Below are positions 24,990 to 37,077 of a stretch of 64,000 bases of DNA, one piece after another (within the stretch, counting starts at the first letter, position 1; every line of letters starts with the position of its first letter). The position numbers were made by a program, and so were the translations under genes. The notes beneath the pieces were generated by a model. That model had not been told where the DNA came from and did no database searches. It saw only the letters and a list, made by a program, of their open reading frames with translations. This DNA is from Planotetraspora thailandica (GTDB lineage: Bacteria > Actinomycetota > Actinomycetes > Streptosporangiales > Streptosporangiaceae), in assembly GCF_016863335.1 (NCBI RefSeq), contig NZ_BOOR01000002.1, forward strand, positions 1 to 64,000. The letters are read 5' to 3'.

Positions 24990-27830
24990 GTGGCTGACCG
25001 CCTGATCGTGCGTGGCGCACGTGAACACAACCTGAAGGACGTCTCGCTGGATCTCCCGCGAGACGCGCTGATCGTATTCACGGGGCTCTCGGGCTCCGGC
25101 AAGTCGAGCCTGGCCTTCGACACGATCTTCGCTGAGGGTCAGCGGCGCTATGTCGAATCCCTGTCCGCCTACGCCAGGCAGTTCCTCGGGCAGATGGACA
25201 AGCCCGACGTCGACTTCATCGAAGGCCTGTCCCCGGCGGTCTCGATCGACCAGAAGTCGACCAGCCGCAACCCGCGTTCGACCGTCGGCACGATCACCGA
25301 GGTCTACGACTACCTGCGTCTGCTCTGGGCGCGCATCGGCAAGCCGCACTGTCCCACGTGCGGAAGGCCGATCGCCCGGCAGACCCCGCAGCAGATCGTC
25401 GACCGCGTGCTGGAACTGGAGGAGGGCACCCGGTTCCAGGTGCTCGCCCCGGTCGTACGCGGCCGCAAGGGGGAGTACGCCGAGCTGTTCCGCGAGCTCC
25501 AGACGAAGGGCTTCGCCCGGGCCAGGGTCGACGGCACGATCGTCAGGCTGGAGGAGCCGCCGACGCTCAAGAAGTACGAGAAGCACGACATCGAGGTGAT
25601 CGTCGACCGGCTCGCGGTCAAGGACGGCGCACGGCGACGGCTCACCGACTCGGTGGAGACGGCGCTGGGCTTGTCCGGAGGCACGATCACGCTCGACTTC
25701 GTCGACCTCCCCGAGGGCGACCCCAACCGGGAGCGGTTCTACTCCGAGCACCTCTACTGCCCCTACGACGACCTGTCGTTCGAGGAGCTCGAACCCCGCT
25801 CGTTCTCGTTCAACTCGCCCTTCGGCGCGTGCCCGGAGTGCACCGGCCTCGGCACCCGCATGGAGGTCGACCCCGACCTCGTCGTGCCCGACCCGGAGCG
25901 CACGCTCGGCGACGGCGCGATCAGCCCGTGGTCGGCCGGCCACACCAGCGACTACTTCGTCCGGATGATCGAGGCGCTCGGCAACGCGCTGGGCTTCGAC
26001 CTGGACACCCCGTGGGAACGGCTGACGAAGAAGGCCCAGAAGGCGATCCTGTTCGGCCACGACGAGCAGGTGCACATCCGCTACCGCAATCGGTACGGCC
26101 GTGAGCGGTCCTACTACACCAACTTCGAGGGCGTCGTCCCCTGGGTGCAGCGCAGGCACGCCGAGTCGGAGAGCGACGCCAGCCGCGAGCGGTTCGAGGG
26201 CTTCATGCGCGAGGTTCCCTGCCCCGCGTGCAAGGGCCGCCGTCTCAAGCCGGTGTCCCTGGCCGTCACCGTGGGCGACGCCTCCATCGCCGAGGTCTCC
26301 GGCATGTCGATCGGGGAGTGCGCGAGGTTCCTGGCCGCGCTTAGCCTGTCCGACCGCGACATGCACATCGCCGAGCGGGTGGTCAAGGAGATCAACGCGC
26401 GGCTGGGCTTCCTGCTCGACGTGGGCCTGGACTACCTCACGCTCGACCGGGCCGCGGGCACGCTCGCCGGCGGTGAGGCGCAGCGCATCCGCCTGGCCAC
26501 CCAGATCGGATCGGGCCTGGTCGGCGTGCTGTACGTGCTGGACGAGCCGTCGATCGGCCTGCACCAGCGCGACAACCAGCGCCTGCTCGAAACGCTCATC
26601 CGGCTGCGCGACATGGGCAACACCCTGATCGTGGTGGAGCACGACGAGGACACGATCGCCGCCGCCGACTGGGTGGTGGACATCGGCCCGGGTGCCGGCG
26701 AGCACGGCGGTCAGGTCGTCGTGTCCGGGACGGTGGAGGAGTTGCTCGCCAGCGAGCAGTCCCTCACCGGCGCCTACCTGTCCGGTCGTAAGGCGATAGC
26801 CGTACCGGCCAAGCGGCGCAAGCGCGACCGCAAGCGGCAGCTGGTCGTCAAGGGCGCGCGCGAGCACAACCTGACCGGCGTGGACGTGGAGTTCCCCCTG
26901 GGCGTCTTCACGGCCGTGACCGGCGTCTCGGGCTCGGGCAAGTCGACCCTGGTCAACGACATCCTCTACAACGCGCTCGCCAAGGAGCTGAACGGTGCCC
27001 GCACCGTCGCCGGGCGGCACTCCCGGGTGACGGGCACCGACCTGGTCGACAAGGTCGTGCACGTCGACCAGTCGCCCATCGGGCGCACGCCGAGGTCCAA
27101 CCCCGCGACCTACACCGGGGTCTTCGACCACGTCCGCAAGCTCTTCGCGGCGACCACCGAGGCCAAGATCCGGGGGTATCTGCCCGGCCGGTTCAGCTTC
27201 AACGTCAAGGGCGGTCGCTGCGAGGCGTGCGCGGGCGACGGCACGATCAAGATCGAGATGAACTTCCTCCCGGACGTCTACGTGCCCTGCGAGGTCTGCC
27301 ACGGCGCCCGGTACAACCGGGAGACGCTGGAGGTCCACTACAAGGGCAAGACGATCTCCGAGGTCCTCGACATGCCCATCGAGGTGGCACTGGACTTCTT
27401 CGAGGCCATCCCGGCGATCCGCCGCCACCTGCAGACGCTCAACGACGTCGGTCTCGGCTACGTACGGCTCGGCCAGCCCGCGACCACTCTGTCCGGTGGC
27501 GAGGCCCAGCGGGTCAAGCTCGCCTCCGAGCTGCAGCGGCGCTCCACGGGGCGCACGGTCTACGTGCTGGACGAGCCGACGACGGGCCTGCACTTCGAGG
27601 ACATCAGCCGCCTGCTGGGCGTGCTCAACCGGCTCGTCGACAATGGCAACACGGTCATCGTCATCGAGCACAACCTCGACGTCATCAAGGTGGCCGACTG
27701 GATCATCGACATGGGCCCCGAGGGGGGCTCGCGAGGCGGCACCGTGGTGGGCACGGGCACACCGGAGGACATCGCCGTGGTGGACCAGAGCCACACGGGC
27801 CTGTTCCTGCGGAAGATTCTGGCGCTGTGA
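24990..27830 (+). CDS. uvrA: Excinuclease ABC subunit A
   Basis: 946 residues, the normal length. It is the damage-recognition ATPase of nucleotide excision repair. The first Walker A is GLSGSGKSS at 32-40 and the second [13 protein letters not shown] in the C-terminal half. ABC signatures are [13 protein letters not shown] and [13 protein letters not shown]. The C-terminal zinc finger has Cys pairs in [11 protein letters not shown] and [11 protein letters not shown] 24990 is the start ([14 protein letters not shown]). The 256-bp upstream region shows no clear LexA box. uvrC lies 740 bp downstream, separated by the Rieske gene. Confidence 0.97.
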   Translation: MADRLIVRGAREHNLKDVSLDLPRDALIVFTGLSGSGKSSLAFDTIFAEGQRRYVESLSAYARQFLGQMDKPDVDFIEGLSPAVSIDQKSTSRNPRSTVGTITEVYDYLRLLWARIGKPHCPTCGRPIARQTPQQIVDRVLELEEGTRFQVLAPVVRGRKGEYAELFRELQTKGFARARVDGTIVRLEEPPTLKKYEKHDIEVIVDRLAVKDGARRRLTDSVETALGLSGGTITLDFVDLPEGDPNRERFYSEHLYCPYDDLSFEELEPRSFSFNSPFGACPECTGLGTRMEVDPDLVVPDPERTLGDGAISPWSAGHTSDYFVRMIEALGNALGFDLDTPWERLTKKAQKAILFGHDEQVHIRYRNRYGRERSYYTNFEGVVPWVQRRHAESESDASRERFEGFMREVPCPACKGRRLKPVSLAVTVGDASIAEVSGMSIGECARFLAALSLSDRDMHIAERVVKEINARLGFLLDVGLDYLTLDRAAGTLAGGEAQRIRLATQIGSGLVGVLYVLDEPSIGLHQRDNQRLLETLIRLRDMGNTLIVVEHDEDTIAAADWVVDIGPGAGEHGGQVVVSGTVEELLASEQSLTGAYLSGRKAIAVPAKRRKRDRKRQLVVKGAREHNLTGVDVEFPLGVFTAVTGVSGSGKSTLVNDILYNALAKELNGARTVAGRHSRVTGTDLVDKVVHVDQSPIGRTPRSNPATYTGVFDHVRKLFAATTEAKIRGYLPGRFSFNVKGGRCEACAGDGTIKIEMNFLPDVYVPCEVCHGARYNRETLEVHYKGKTISEVLDMPIEVALDFFEAIPAIRRHLQTLNDVGLGYVRLGQPATTLSGGEAQRVKLASELQRRSTGRTVYVLDEPTTGLHFEDISRLLGVLNRLVDNGNTVIVIEHNLDVIKVADWIIDMGPEGGSRGGTVVGTGTPEDIAVVDQSHTGLFLRKILAL

Positions 27831-27922
27831 CCTGCTTCATAGCGCGGTGTGTGATCGTTCATATTTTGCCGGTTTGATCCGCAATGGTGAACCAGGCCCG
27901 GGATGCGATCCGTAGTAGACGG

Positions 27923-27946
27923 CATAAGGTGACGCGTCACCATATG
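27923..27946 (+). promoter_or_regulatory. 24-bp near-perfect palindrome upstream of Rieske gene
   Basis: A perfect 14-bp palindrome GGTGACGCGTCACC (27928-27941) is flanked after one mismatch by CATA on the left and TATG on the right, extending symmetry to 24 bp. It ends 46 bp before the Rieske start codon, a typical operator position. The binding protein is unknown. Confidence 0.5.
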
Positions 27947-27992
27947 AGGCCGGACCTACGCCCGGGCCTGTCGGCATAGAGGAAGGACGATC

Positions 27993-28436
27993 ATGACGGA
28001 AACGACCCGCCGAGCGATGCTCTTCGGAGCGGGAGGGGCCGGTCTGGCCGTGGCGCTGACCGCGTGCGGCGCCAACGGCGCCGACAGCGCAGGCACCTCG
28101 GCCGGCGGCGCACCGGCTGCGAATGCGCCTCAGGACGCGGGTGCGGCAGGCAGTGCGCTCGCCAAGACCGCGGACATCCCCGTGGGCGGCGGCAAGATCT
28201 TCGAAAGCCAGCAGGTCGTCGTCACCCAGCCGACGGCAGGGGAGTTCAAGGCGTTCACCACGGTCTGCACCCACCAGGGCTGCGCGGTCGACGCCATCAC
28301 GAACGGCACGATCGACTGTCCCTGTCACGGGAGCAGGTTCAGCGTGAAGGACGGCTCCGTGGTCAACGGTCCCGCCACGGCGCCGCTGCCCACCAAGCAG
28401 ATCAAAGTGAGCGGTGGCGACATCACGCTGGCGTGA
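27993..28436 (+). CDS. Rieske [2Fe-2S] lipoprotein, Tat-type signal
   Basis: 147 residues. The N-terminus has a twin arginine ([12 protein letters not shown]), a hydrophobic stretch and a lipobox LTAC, so it is predicted to be exported by Tat and lipid-anchored outside the membrane. After a Gly/Ala linker comes a compact Rieske domain with CTHQGC and [10 protein letters not shown], giving the two Cys and two His cluster ligands. It is a small electron-transfer protein with no oxygenase domain or cytochrome bc1 partner beside it. The ribosome site is AGAGGAAGG. A large palindrome upstream suggests dedicated regulation. Confidence 0.9.
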   Translation: MTETTRRAMLFGAGGAGLAVALTACGANGADSAGTSAGGAPAANAPQDAGAAGSALAKTADIPVGGGKIFESQQVVVTQPTAGEFKAFTTVCTHQGCAVDAITNGTIDCPCHGSRFSVKDGSVVNGPATAPLPTKQIKVSGGDITLA

Positions 28437-28573
28437 TGTGCGCGCCCGGCGTGACCGAGGGGGAGGTGCGCCCCACGCGGGCGGCCGTGGTCACGCCGGG
28501 CGGCCTTGCTCACCGGGCGCAGGGGGTGATCGCCGAAGCCGGAATTGTCGGGGGATCCAAGTAGGCTTGCGGT

Positions 28574-30523
28574 GTGGCGGATCCGGCAAGTTACCGACCG
28601 GCGCCCGGATCGATCCCCGAATCGCCAGGCGTCTATCGTTTCCGTGACCCGGCTGGCCGGGTGATCTATGTGGGCAAGGCGAAGAGCCTGCGCCAGCGGC
28701 TCAATTCGTATTTCGCGGATTTCGCCGGGCTGCACCCGCGCACCCAGACGATGCTCACGAGCGCGGCGAGCGTCGACTGGACGGTGGTGGGGACCGAGGT
28801 TGAGGCGCTGCAGCTCGAATACTCCTGGATCAAGGAGTTCGACCCCCGGTTCAATGTGAAATACCGGGACGACAAGTCCTACCCCTACCTCGCGGTGACC
28901 ATGAGCGAGGACTTCCCGCGGGTGCAGGTGCTGCGCGGCGCGAAGCGCAAGGGCACACGTTACTTCGGGCCCTACTCGCACGCCTGGGCGATCAGGGAGA
29001 CGGTCGACCTGCTGCTGCGGGTCTTCCCGGTGCGCACCTGCTCGGCGGGCGTCTTCAAGCGGGCCGGGCAGATCGGGCGGCCGTGCCTGCTCGGCTACAT
29101 CGACAAGTGCTCGGCGCCCTGCGTCGGCCGGGTGACGCCCGACGAGCACCGCGCCCTCGCCGAGGACTTCTGCGACTTCATGGCGGGCAACACGACCCGC
29201 TTCACCAAGCGGCTCGAACGCGAGATGCGCGCCGCGGCCGCCGTCGAGGAGTACGAGAAGGCGGCGCGCCTTCGTGACGACATCCAGGCGCTGCAGCGGG
29301 CGCTGGAGAAGCAGACCGTGGTGCTGGGCGACGGCACCGACTGCGACGTCATCGCCCTCGCACAGGACCCGCTCGAGGCGGCCGTCCAGGTCTTCTACGT
29401 GCGCGGGGGGCGCATCCGCGGCCAGCGCGGCTGGGTGGTCGACAAGGTCGAGGACAGCACTCCGGGAGACCTCGTCGAGCAGTTCCTCCTCCAGATGTAC
29501 GGCGAGGCCGCGATTCCCAAGGAGATCCTCGTCCCGGCGCTGCCGCCCGAGGCCGACGCTGTGATCGAGCTGCTCAGCGAGCAGCGGGGCGCACGGGTCG
29601 ACCTGCGCGTGCCCCAGCGCGGCGACAAGAAGAGCCTGATGGAGACCGTCGAGCGCAACGCCAAGGAGTCGCTCGCCCAGCACAAGCTGAGGCGCGCGAG
29701 CGATCTGACCACCCGCAGCCGGGCGCTTCAGGAGATCGCCGACGCCCTCGACCTCGACCAGGCCCCGCTGCGCATCGAGTGCTACGACATCTCCCACATC
29801 CAGGGCACCGACGTGGTGGCGTCCATGGTCGTCTTCGAGGACGGCCTGGCCCGCAAGAGCGAATACCGCAGGTTCTCGATCAAGAGCACCGAAGGCGACG
29901 TGGCGTCGATCTACGAGGTCATCTGCCGGCGGTTCAAGCGCTACCTGGAGGAACGCGTCGCCACCGGTGAGCTGGACGGCGAGGTCCCGGCGCCGGATTC
30001 GGCGTCTGCAACGGGGGAGAGTCGCGATTCCGGGGCCGGGATGCCGATCGACCCGGAGACGGGCCGCCCGCGGAAGTTCGCCTATCCGCCCAACCTTGTC
30101 GTGGTGGACGGCGGTCCGGCGCAGGCCGCCGCGGCCCAGCGGGCGCTGGACGAGCTCGGGATCGACGACGTGGCGGTGTGCGGACTGGCCAAGCGGCTGG
30201 AGGAGGTGTGGCTGCCGGGGGAGGACCTCCCGGTGATCCTGCCTCGTACCAGCGAGAGCCTCTACCTGCTCCAACGGGTACGCGATGAAGCACATCGCTT
30301 CGCCATCACCTACCATCGGTCGAAGCGCTCCAAGACGCTGAAGGAGAGCGCGCTGGACGAGGTCCCTGGCCTCGGCCCGTCGCGCAGGCAGGCGCTCTTG
30401 CGCCATTTCGGCTCGGTGAAACGGCTGCGGGATGCCACCGCCGCCGAGATCCTCGAGGTTCCGGGCATCGGCCCCTCGACCGCCGAGGCGATCGTGGCGG
30501 CGTTGAAGGAAGAACGCGCGTGA
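28574..30523 (+). CDS. uvrC: Excinuclease ABC subunit C
   Basis: 649 residues. The GIY-YIG nuclease is at about 14-100 ([20 protein letters not shown]), the UVR motif is [20 protein letters not shown], the RNase H-like second nuclease domain includes [19 protein letters not shown] and VVVDGGPAQ, and a C-terminal tandem helix-hairpin-helix ([33 protein letters not shown]) binds DNA. It makes the two incisions in nucleotide excision repair. GTG 28574 is the start. An insertion of about 30 residues ([19 protein letters not shown]) before the RNase H-like part is low complexity. rapZ follows. Confidence 0.96.
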   Translation: MADPASYRPAPGSIPESPGVYRFRDPAGRVIYVGKAKSLRQRLNSYFADFAGLHPRTQTMLTSAASVDWTVVGTEVEALQLEYSWIKEFDPRFNVKYRDDKSYPYLAVTMSEDFPRVQVLRGAKRKGTRYFGPYSHAWAIRETVDLLLRVFPVRTCSAGVFKRAGQIGRPCLLGYIDKCSAPCVGRVTPDEHRALAEDFCDFMAGNTTRFTKRLEREMRAAAAVEEYEKAARLRDDIQALQRALEKQTVVLGDGTDCDVIALAQDPLEAAVQVFYVRGGRIRGQRGWVVDKVEDSTPGDLVEQFLLQMYGEAAIPKEILVPALPPEADAVIELLSEQRGARVDLRVPQRGDKKSLMETVERNAKESLAQHKLRRASDLTTRSRALQEIADALDLDQAPLRIECYDISHIQGTDVVASMVVFEDGLARKSEYRRFSIKSTEGDVASIYEVICRRFKRYLEERVATGELDGEVPAPDSASATGESRDSGAGMPIDPETGRPRKFAYPPNLVVVDGGPAQAAAAQRALDELGIDDVAVCGLAKRLEEVWLPGEDLPVILPRTSESLYLLQRVRDEAHRFAITYHRSKRSKTLKESALDEVPGLGPSRRQALLRHFGSVKRLRDATAAEILEVPGIGPSTAEAIVAALKEERA

Positions 30524-30715
30524 ACGACGGGGGATGTTCGCGCGCTCGCCCCCGCCCCGGTTGATCACGGGCGGTGGCGATCCGGTCGCTTTTTGCGGCG
30601 TGCCGGTGGCGCGCGCCGGGGCGGCGATGTCATGCTCCGGGCGAGAGCGTGTCATTCCCCCGCGGGTGTTGCTGACGGGGCGAGGCCATTTATCAGGCAG
30701 GGCGGAGAGCGGGCG

Positions 30716-31585
30716 ATGAGCACGACTGAGCCGGCGTTCGTTGTGGTCACCGGCATGTCGGGGGCTGGCCGCAGCACAGCGGCCAAGGCATTGGAGGACG
30801 TGGGCTGGTTCGTCATCGACAACCTCCCACCGGGTTTGTTGTTCTCGCTGGCGGAAGAGGCCGGCAAGGTCAACATGGCGGCCGACAAGGTGGCCGCGGT
30901 GGTCGACGTGCGCAGCCTTGCGTTCACGACCGACCTGAACGCGGCGATCGGGGAGCTGGACGGGCGTGGGGTCGGCGTCCGGGTGATGTTCCTGGAGGCC
31001 AGCGACGACGAGCTGGTCCGCAGGTTCGAGAATGTGAGGCGCCCGCACCCGCTTCAGGGCGACGGGCGGCTTGTCGACGGGATCAGCCGGGAGCGGGGCA
31101 TCCTCCGCGAGGTCAGGGCCAACGCGGACCTGGTCATCGACACCTCGTCACTGAACGTCCACGAGTTGCGCAACAAGGTCGTCTCCTACTTCGGAGGCGA
31201 GGACCGGCCCGGGCTCAAGGTCAACGTGGTCTCCTTCGGCTACAAGTACGGCATGCCGGTGGACGCCGACCTGGTGGTCGACTGCCGGTTCCTGCCCAAC
31301 CCCCACTGGGTGCCGGAGCTGCGGCCGATGAACGGTCTGGACACACCCGTCAGGGACTATGTGTTGAGCCAGCCGGGGGCCAAGGAGTTCCTCGACGGAT
31401 ACGAGGAGGTCTTCGGCGTGGTGGCCGCCGGCTACACCCGTGAGGGCAAGAGCTACGTCACCCTCGCGGTGGGGTGCACGGGCGGCAAGCACCGCAGCGT
31501 CGCCATGGCCGAGGAAATCGGCGGACGGCTTCGCGAGCACGGCATGGACGTGCAGGTGAGCCATCGCGACATGGGGCGCGAGTAG
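30716..31585 (+). CDS. rapZ: RapZ / YvcJ family nucleotide-binding protein
   Basis: 289 residues. The P-loop is GMSGAGRST at 13-21, with Arg in place of the usual Lys, a substitution I associate with actinobacterial members. LEDVGWFVIDNLPPGLLF and the C-terminal FGYKYGMPVDADLVVDCRFL, LNPHW-like LPNPHWVPELRP, and GCTGGKHRSVAMAEE are diagnostic. RapZ in enterobacteria is an RNA-binding adaptor for glucosamine-6-phosphate control; its actinobacterial role is less clear. ATG 30716 follows GGCGGAGAGCGGGCG. It is first of the rapZ-yvcK-whiA trio. Confidence 0.93.
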   Translation: MSTTEPAFVVVTGMSGAGRSTAAKALEDVGWFVIDNLPPGLLFSLAEEAGKVNMAADKVAAVVDVRSLAFTTDLNAAIGELDGRGVGVRVMFLEASDDELVRRFENVRRPHPLQGDGRLVDGISRERGILREVRANADLVIDTSSLNVHELRNKVVSYFGGEDRPGLKVNVVSFGYKYGMPVDADLVVDCRFLPNPHWVPELRPMNGLDTPVRDYVLSQPGAKEFLDGYEEVFGVVAAGYTREGKSYVTLAVGCTGGKHRSVAMAEEIGGRLREHGMDVQVSHRDMGRE

Positions 31586-31769
31586 CCCCAAGGGCACGTC
31601 AGGGCTCGGGACTCCGGCGATCCTCCGCCGCCCGGGCCCTTCGTCGTTCCGAACCGCCACACGGTAGGCCGTCTCCGCAATTGTGGATCTTCCGGAGCTT
31701 TTTCGTAGAGTAGGGCTTTCTGGAAAAGGGCTTCGTTAGGGTTAGGCGAGCCGTCAGGCGAGGAGGAGC

Positions 31770-32759
31770 ATGAACGAGCTCGCCGTTGGACTCGCGGAGT
31801 CCTGCGACCCCAGCCAACCGTGCCCTTCGCGCGGTCCCAAGGTGGTCGCCCTGGGCGGCGGTCACGGCCTGTACGCCTCCCTGTCGGCCCTCAGGACCGT
31901 CACACGCGATCTGACTGCCGTGGTGACGGTCGCCGACGACGGAGGCTCCAGCGGCCGCCTGAGGCGTGAACTCGGCGTTCTTCCTCCCGGCGACCTCCGG
32001 ATGGCCCTGGCGGCCCTGTGCGGCGACGACGAGTGGGGCAAGACCTGGAGCGAGGTCGTCCAGCACCGGTTCCGCAGCGAGGGCGAGTTGCACGGCCACG
32101 CCATCGGAAACCTGCTCATCGTCGCCCTGTGGGAGCTGCTGGACGATCCCGTCCAAGGGCTGGACTGGGTGGGGCGCCTGCTCGGCGCGCACGGCAGGGT
32201 GCTTCCCATGGCGTCGGTGCCTCTGGACATCGAGGCCGAGGTCGAGCTGGACGGAGTGATCTCCACCGTCCGGGGGCAGGTCGCGTGCGCGCTCACGCCC
32301 GGCCGGGTGCGGGCGATCTCCCTCGTGCCGCCGGACCCGCCCGCGTGCCCGCAGGCCGTCGAGGCGATCGAGGAGGCCGACTGGGTGGTCTTCGGGCCGG
32401 GCTCGTGGTTCACCAGCGTCCTGCCGCATCTCAAGGTGCCCGAGCTGGCGCGGGCGCTGCACCAGACCAGGGCCAGGCGGCTGGTGATCCTCAACCTCGC
32501 GCCGCAACCGGGGGAGACCGACGGGTTCTCGCCGGAAAAGCACCTCGAGGTGCTGAGGGAGCACGCTCCCTCGCTGGCGGTCGACGCCGTGCTGGCCGAC
32601 CAGGGGGTGGTCGACGACCTCCGGGCGCTGGAGAAGGCCGCCGCGTCCCTCGGAGGGCGTTTGGTTTTGGCTGATGTGGCAGCTTCTGACGGATCTCCGC
32701 GGCATGATGGACCACGTCTTGCCGCGGTCCTTGACGAGATTTTCCACGAGAAGCGGTGA
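31770..32759 (+). CDS. yvcK: YvcK/CuvA-type UDP-sugar-binding morphogenesis protein
   Basis: 329 residues, CofD-like fold. VVALGGGHGLYASLSALR and VTVADDGGSSGRLRRELG form the nucleotide-sugar pocket; HGHAIGNLLIVALWELLDD and VFGPGSWFTSVLPHL are further family motifs. YvcK (CuvA in mycobacteria) binds UDP-GlcNAc and links carbon supply to cell-wall growth. ATG 31770 is preceded by GCGAGGAGGAGC. It lies 184 bp after rapZ and 64 bp before whiA. Confidence 0.93.
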   Translation: MNELAVGLAESCDPSQPCPSRGPKVVALGGGHGLYASLSALRTVTRDLTAVVTVADDGGSSGRLRRELGVLPPGDLRMALAALCGDDEWGKTWSEVVQHRFRSEGELHGHAIGNLLIVALWELLDDPVQGLDWVGRLLGAHGRVLPMASVPLDIEAEVELDGVISTVRGQVACALTPGRVRAISLVPPDPPACPQAVEAIEEADWVVFGPGSWFTSVLPHLKVPELARALHQTRARRLVILNLAPQPGETDGFSPEKHLEVLREHAPSLAVDAVLADQGVVDDLRALEKAAASLGGRLVLADVAASDGSPRHDGPRLAAVLDEIFHEKR

Positions 32760-32823
32760 TCCCCGTCTGTAGAGGTGCGAGAGACTGGCTCCCGTAAGTC
32801 TGTTTCGGGGAGGACACGCGCAG

Positions 32824-33804
32824 ATGGCCATGACCGGTGTGGTGAAGGACGAGCTGAGCCGCCTATCAGTGCTCAAGCCTTGTTGCCGTAAGGCCGAGGT
32901 TTCGACGCTGCTGCGGTTCGCGAGCGGGCTGCACCTCGTCGGCGGTCGCATCGTGATCGAGGCCGAGCTGGACACCAACGTCACGGCCCGCCGGTTGATC
33001 AGAGATATCGGTGAGGTCTTCGGCCACAAGGCCGAGGTGCTCGTGCTCGCCCCCGCCGGGCTCCGCAAAGGCTCGCGGTACGTCGTGCGGGTCTACAAGG
33101 ACGGCGAGGCGCTCGCCCGGCAGACGGGTCTGATCGACAACCACGGGAGGCCGGTTCGCGGTCTGCCGCGTCAGGTGGTCTCCGGCGCCACGTGCGATGC
33201 GGAGGCGGCCTGGCGGGGGGCCTTCCTGGCGCACGGCTCGCTCACCGAGCCCGGCCGTTCGATGTCGCTTGAGGTGACGTGCCCGGGTCCGGAGGCGGCG
33301 CTGGCGCTGGTCGGCTCCGCGCGGCGGCTGAAGATCCACGCCAAGGCGCGGGAGGTGCGCGGCGTCGACCGGGTCGTGGTCCGCGACGGCGACGCCATCA
33401 GCGCCCTGCTCACCCGCCTGGGAGCGCACGACAGCGTGCTCGCCTGGGAGGAGCGGCGGATGCGCCGCGAGGTCCGCGCGACCGCCAACCGCCTGGCCAA
33501 CTTCGACGACGCGAACCTCCGCAGGTCGGCGCGCGCCGCGGTCGCGGCCGGCGCCCGCGTGCAGCGGGCCCTGGAGATCCTCGGCGAGGAGGCCCCCGAG
33601 CACCTCGTGATCGCCGGGCGGCTCCGCGTGGACCACAAGCAGGCGTCCCTGGAGGAGCTCGGCCAGATCGCGGACCCGCCCCTGACCAAGGACGCGATCG
33701 CGGGGCGGATCCGGCGGCTTCTGGCCATGGCCGACAAGCGGGCTCAGGACATGGGCATCGCCAACACCGAGGCCAACCTCACCCCGGACATGCTCGCTCC
33801 CTGA
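32824..33804 (+). CDS. whiA: Sporulation/cell-division regulator WhiA
   Basis: 326 residues. The N-terminal two-thirds is the LAGLIDADG-like fold ([38 protein letters not shown]), and the C-terminus carries the helix-turn-helix ([37 protein letters not shown]). With WhiB it activates ftsZ, ftsK and other division genes in sporulating actinomycetes. ATG 32824 follows GGGGAGGA. It is convergent with a membrane-protein gene, the two stops being 22 bp apart. Confidence 0.96.
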   Translation: MAMTGVVKDELSRLSVLKPCCRKAEVSTLLRFASGLHLVGGRIVIEAELDTNVTARRLIRDIGEVFGHKAEVLVLAPAGLRKGSRYVVRVYKDGEALARQTGLIDNHGRPVRGLPRQVVSGATCDAEAAWRGAFLAHGSLTEPGRSMSLEVTCPGPEAALALVGSARRLKIHAKAREVRGVDRVVVRDGDAISALLTRLGAHDSVLAWEERRMRREVRATANRLANFDDANLRRSARAAVAAGARVQRALEILGEEAPEHLVIAGRLRVDHKQASLEELGQIADPPLTKDAIAGRIRRLLAMADKRAQDMGIANTEANLTPDMLAP

Positions 33805-33826
33805 GCCCGCTCGCCAAGGCGCCAGG

Positions 33827-34672
33827 TCAGCTCTTGACCTTCTCGAGTTCGGCCGCGTCGGCCGGCTTCTCGTCGGTCGCCTTTGCGTCGGCCGGTGCTG
33901 AGACGGCCTCGGGGGCCTTCTCGGCGGGCTCGTCGCCGGCTGCCTCAACGGCTGCCTCGGCTGTCGCCTCGACGGCCTTGGACTCCTCGGCGTCGGCCGT
34001 GGTCTCCGCCGTGGTCTCGGCAGTGGTTTCGGCAGTGGCGGGCTCGGCCGTCTTGTCGCCGTCGGAGGCGGGCGTCGCGGAGGCGGCGGGGGCCTCGCTC
34101 TGGGCGGCCTCGGCCGTATCCGTGCCGGTCTCAGTACCAGTCTGGGCGTTGGCCTCCGGGGCGGTCATGGGAGGCAGGAGCGGTCCCGCGGGCGCCGCCA
34201 CTTCGGGGGTCGCGACCCCGGCCATGGCGGCACTCTGGCGCACGGCCTGGATGCGCCGGTTCACGAACGTGAAGCCGAACGCGCCGCCGATGATCCAGAT
34301 GATCACACTTTTGAACCCGGCGACCTCGCCGAAGTGGTCGAGGACCACCGAGAGGGCGTCGCCGTAGCTGATCGAAAGGCCCGCCCCCTCGGCCGCTCTG
34401 ACGACTTGGACGACGTACTCGGCGACGATGCCGAGAACGGCGCCGCCGAAGGAGAGGATGGCCGCGATGGCGGGGAGCACCGGGCTGGTGGGCTTGACTG
34501 CCAGCATGGCGAGCCCGACGAGCACGCCGATGCCGATGGCGGCGTAGCTCAGCTGATATCCGGTGACGTCGACGATTACCGCGTAGATCGCGGCGCCGAC
34601 GACGGCGGCGACCAAACCGACGAGGATGCCGGGAACCAACCCGCTCTTGGGGGTCGGTGAAATCTCGTTCAT
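33827..34672 (-). CDS. Membrane protein with long Ala/Glu/Thr-rich tail
   Basis: 281 residues. The first 135 have about four membrane helices (LVPGILVGLVAAVVGAAIYA, YAAIGIGVLVGLAMLAV, LPAIAAILSFGGAVLGIVAE, FKSVIIWIIGGAFGFTFV). From about 150 to the end is a low-complexity acidic tail containing the direct repeat TAETTAETTAETTAD. I do not recognise a named family. The ATG has AGGA 11 nt upstream. It is divergent from gap across a 213-bp region and convergent with whiA. Confidence 0.72.
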   Translation of the reverse strand: MNEISPTPKSGLVPGILVGLVAAVVGAAIYAVIVDVTGYQLSYAAIGIGVLVGLAMLAVKPTSPVLPAIAAILSFGGAVLGIVAEYVVQVVRAAEGAGLSISYGDALSVVLDHFGEVAGFKSVIIWIIGGAFGFTFVNRRIQAVRQSAAMAGVATPEVAAPAGPLLPPMTAPEANAQTGTETGTDTAEAAQSEAPAASATPASDGDKTAEPATAETTAETTAETTADAEESKAVEATAEAAVEAAGDEPAEKAPEAVSAPADAKATDEKPADAAELEKVKS

Positions 34673-34792
34673 TGGGGGGTTTCCTGGGAGAGAAGATTTT
34701 CATGTGACAAGCCGGGCACATTACCCCACAACCTGACTTCTGGCGTGGGCTTTATCTGACTGTGCCCGAACCACCACCCGCGCGTGGTCTAG

Positions 34793-35889
<1,097 letters not shown>

Positions 35890-35890
<1 letters not shown>

Positions 35891-37077
35891 TGATCGGAAT
35901 CGACGAGCTCGACGTGAAGGGCCGGCGCGTCTTCGTGCGCGCCGACCTCAACGTCCCCCTGGACGGGGAGACGATCACCGACGACGGGCGCATCCGCGCG
36001 TCGGTGCCGACGATCAATAAGCTGCTCGAGCGCGGCGCCAAGGTGATCGTCGGGGCCCACCTCGGCCGCCCCAAGGGCGCGCCCACGCCGAAGTACTCCC
36101 TCGCGCCGGTGTCCCGGCGGCTGGCGGAGCTGCTCGGCCAGGACGTCGCCTTCGCCACCGACGTCGTCGGCGAGTCGGCCGCGAGCACGGTCGAGGCCCT
36201 CCAGGACGGCCAGGTGGCCCTTCTGGAGAACCTGCGGTTCGAGCCGGGCGAGGAGTCGAAGGACGACGCCGTCCGCGGCGAGTTCGCCGGCAGGCTGGCC
36301 GCTCTGGCCGACCTGTACGTGGGCGACGGCTTCGGCGCCGTGCACCGCAAGCACGCCAGCGTCTACGACCTGCCGCAGCGCCTCCCGCACGCGGCGGGCG
36401 ACCTGGTGCTGACCGAGGTCGAGGTGCTCAAGAAGCTCACCGAGGACCCGGCCAGGCCGTACGTCGTCGTGCTGGGCGGGGCGAAGGTCTCCGACAAGCT
36501 GGGCGTCATCGCCAACCTGCTGTCGAAGGTCGACCGCCTGCTCATCGGAGGCGGCATGGGCTACACCTTCCTCAAGGCCCAGGGCCACGAGGTCGGCAAC
36601 TCGCTGCTGCAGGAGGACCAGCTCGACCAGGTCCGCGGTTTCCTCAACGAGGCCGCGTCCCGCGGGGTGGAGCTCGTGCTGCCGGTCGACGTGCTGGCCG
36701 CCACCCACTTCGGTGCGGACGCGCCGCACGAGGTCGTGGACGCCACCGCGATCCCCGCCGACCGCGAGGGCCTCGACATCGGCCCGAAGACCCGCGAGTT
36801 GTTCGCGGCCAAGCTGGCCGACGCCAAGACCGTGTTCTGGAACGGCCCGATGGGCGTGTTCGAGTTCGAGGCGTTCTCCGGTGGCACCCGTGCCGTCGCG
36901 GAGGCGCTGGTCACGTCGGACGCGTTCACCGTCGTCGGCGGCGGCGACTCGGCCGCGGCCGTGCGCCTGCTCGGCTTGCCCGAGGACGGTTTCTCCCACA
37001 TTTCCACTGGTGGAGGCGCAAGCCTCGAGTACCTCGAAGGCAAGACCCTTCCCGGACTCGCGGCACTGGAGGCCTAG
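35890..37077 (+). CDS. pgk: Phosphoglycerate kinase
   Basis: 395 residues. [20 protein letters not shown] (substrate-binding Asp/Asn), [41 protein letters not shown] and the C-terminal [15 protein letters not shown] are all present. It catalyses transfer of phosphate from 1,3-bisphosphoglycerate to ADP. ATG 35890 overlaps the gap stop (TGATG). tpiA starts at the base after the pgk stop, so gap-pgk-tpiA is a single operon. Confidence 0.97.

Noticed and set aside
24723-27794. 1023-codon antisense frame over uvrA
   Set aside because: High-GC shadow of uvrA. The composition (His/Arg/Gln/Val) and lack of motifs are typical of such frames.
27928-27941. Rex or CRP site
   Set aside because: Half-sites GTGA/TCAC are present, but the 4-bp spacer does not match TGTGA-n6-TCACA.
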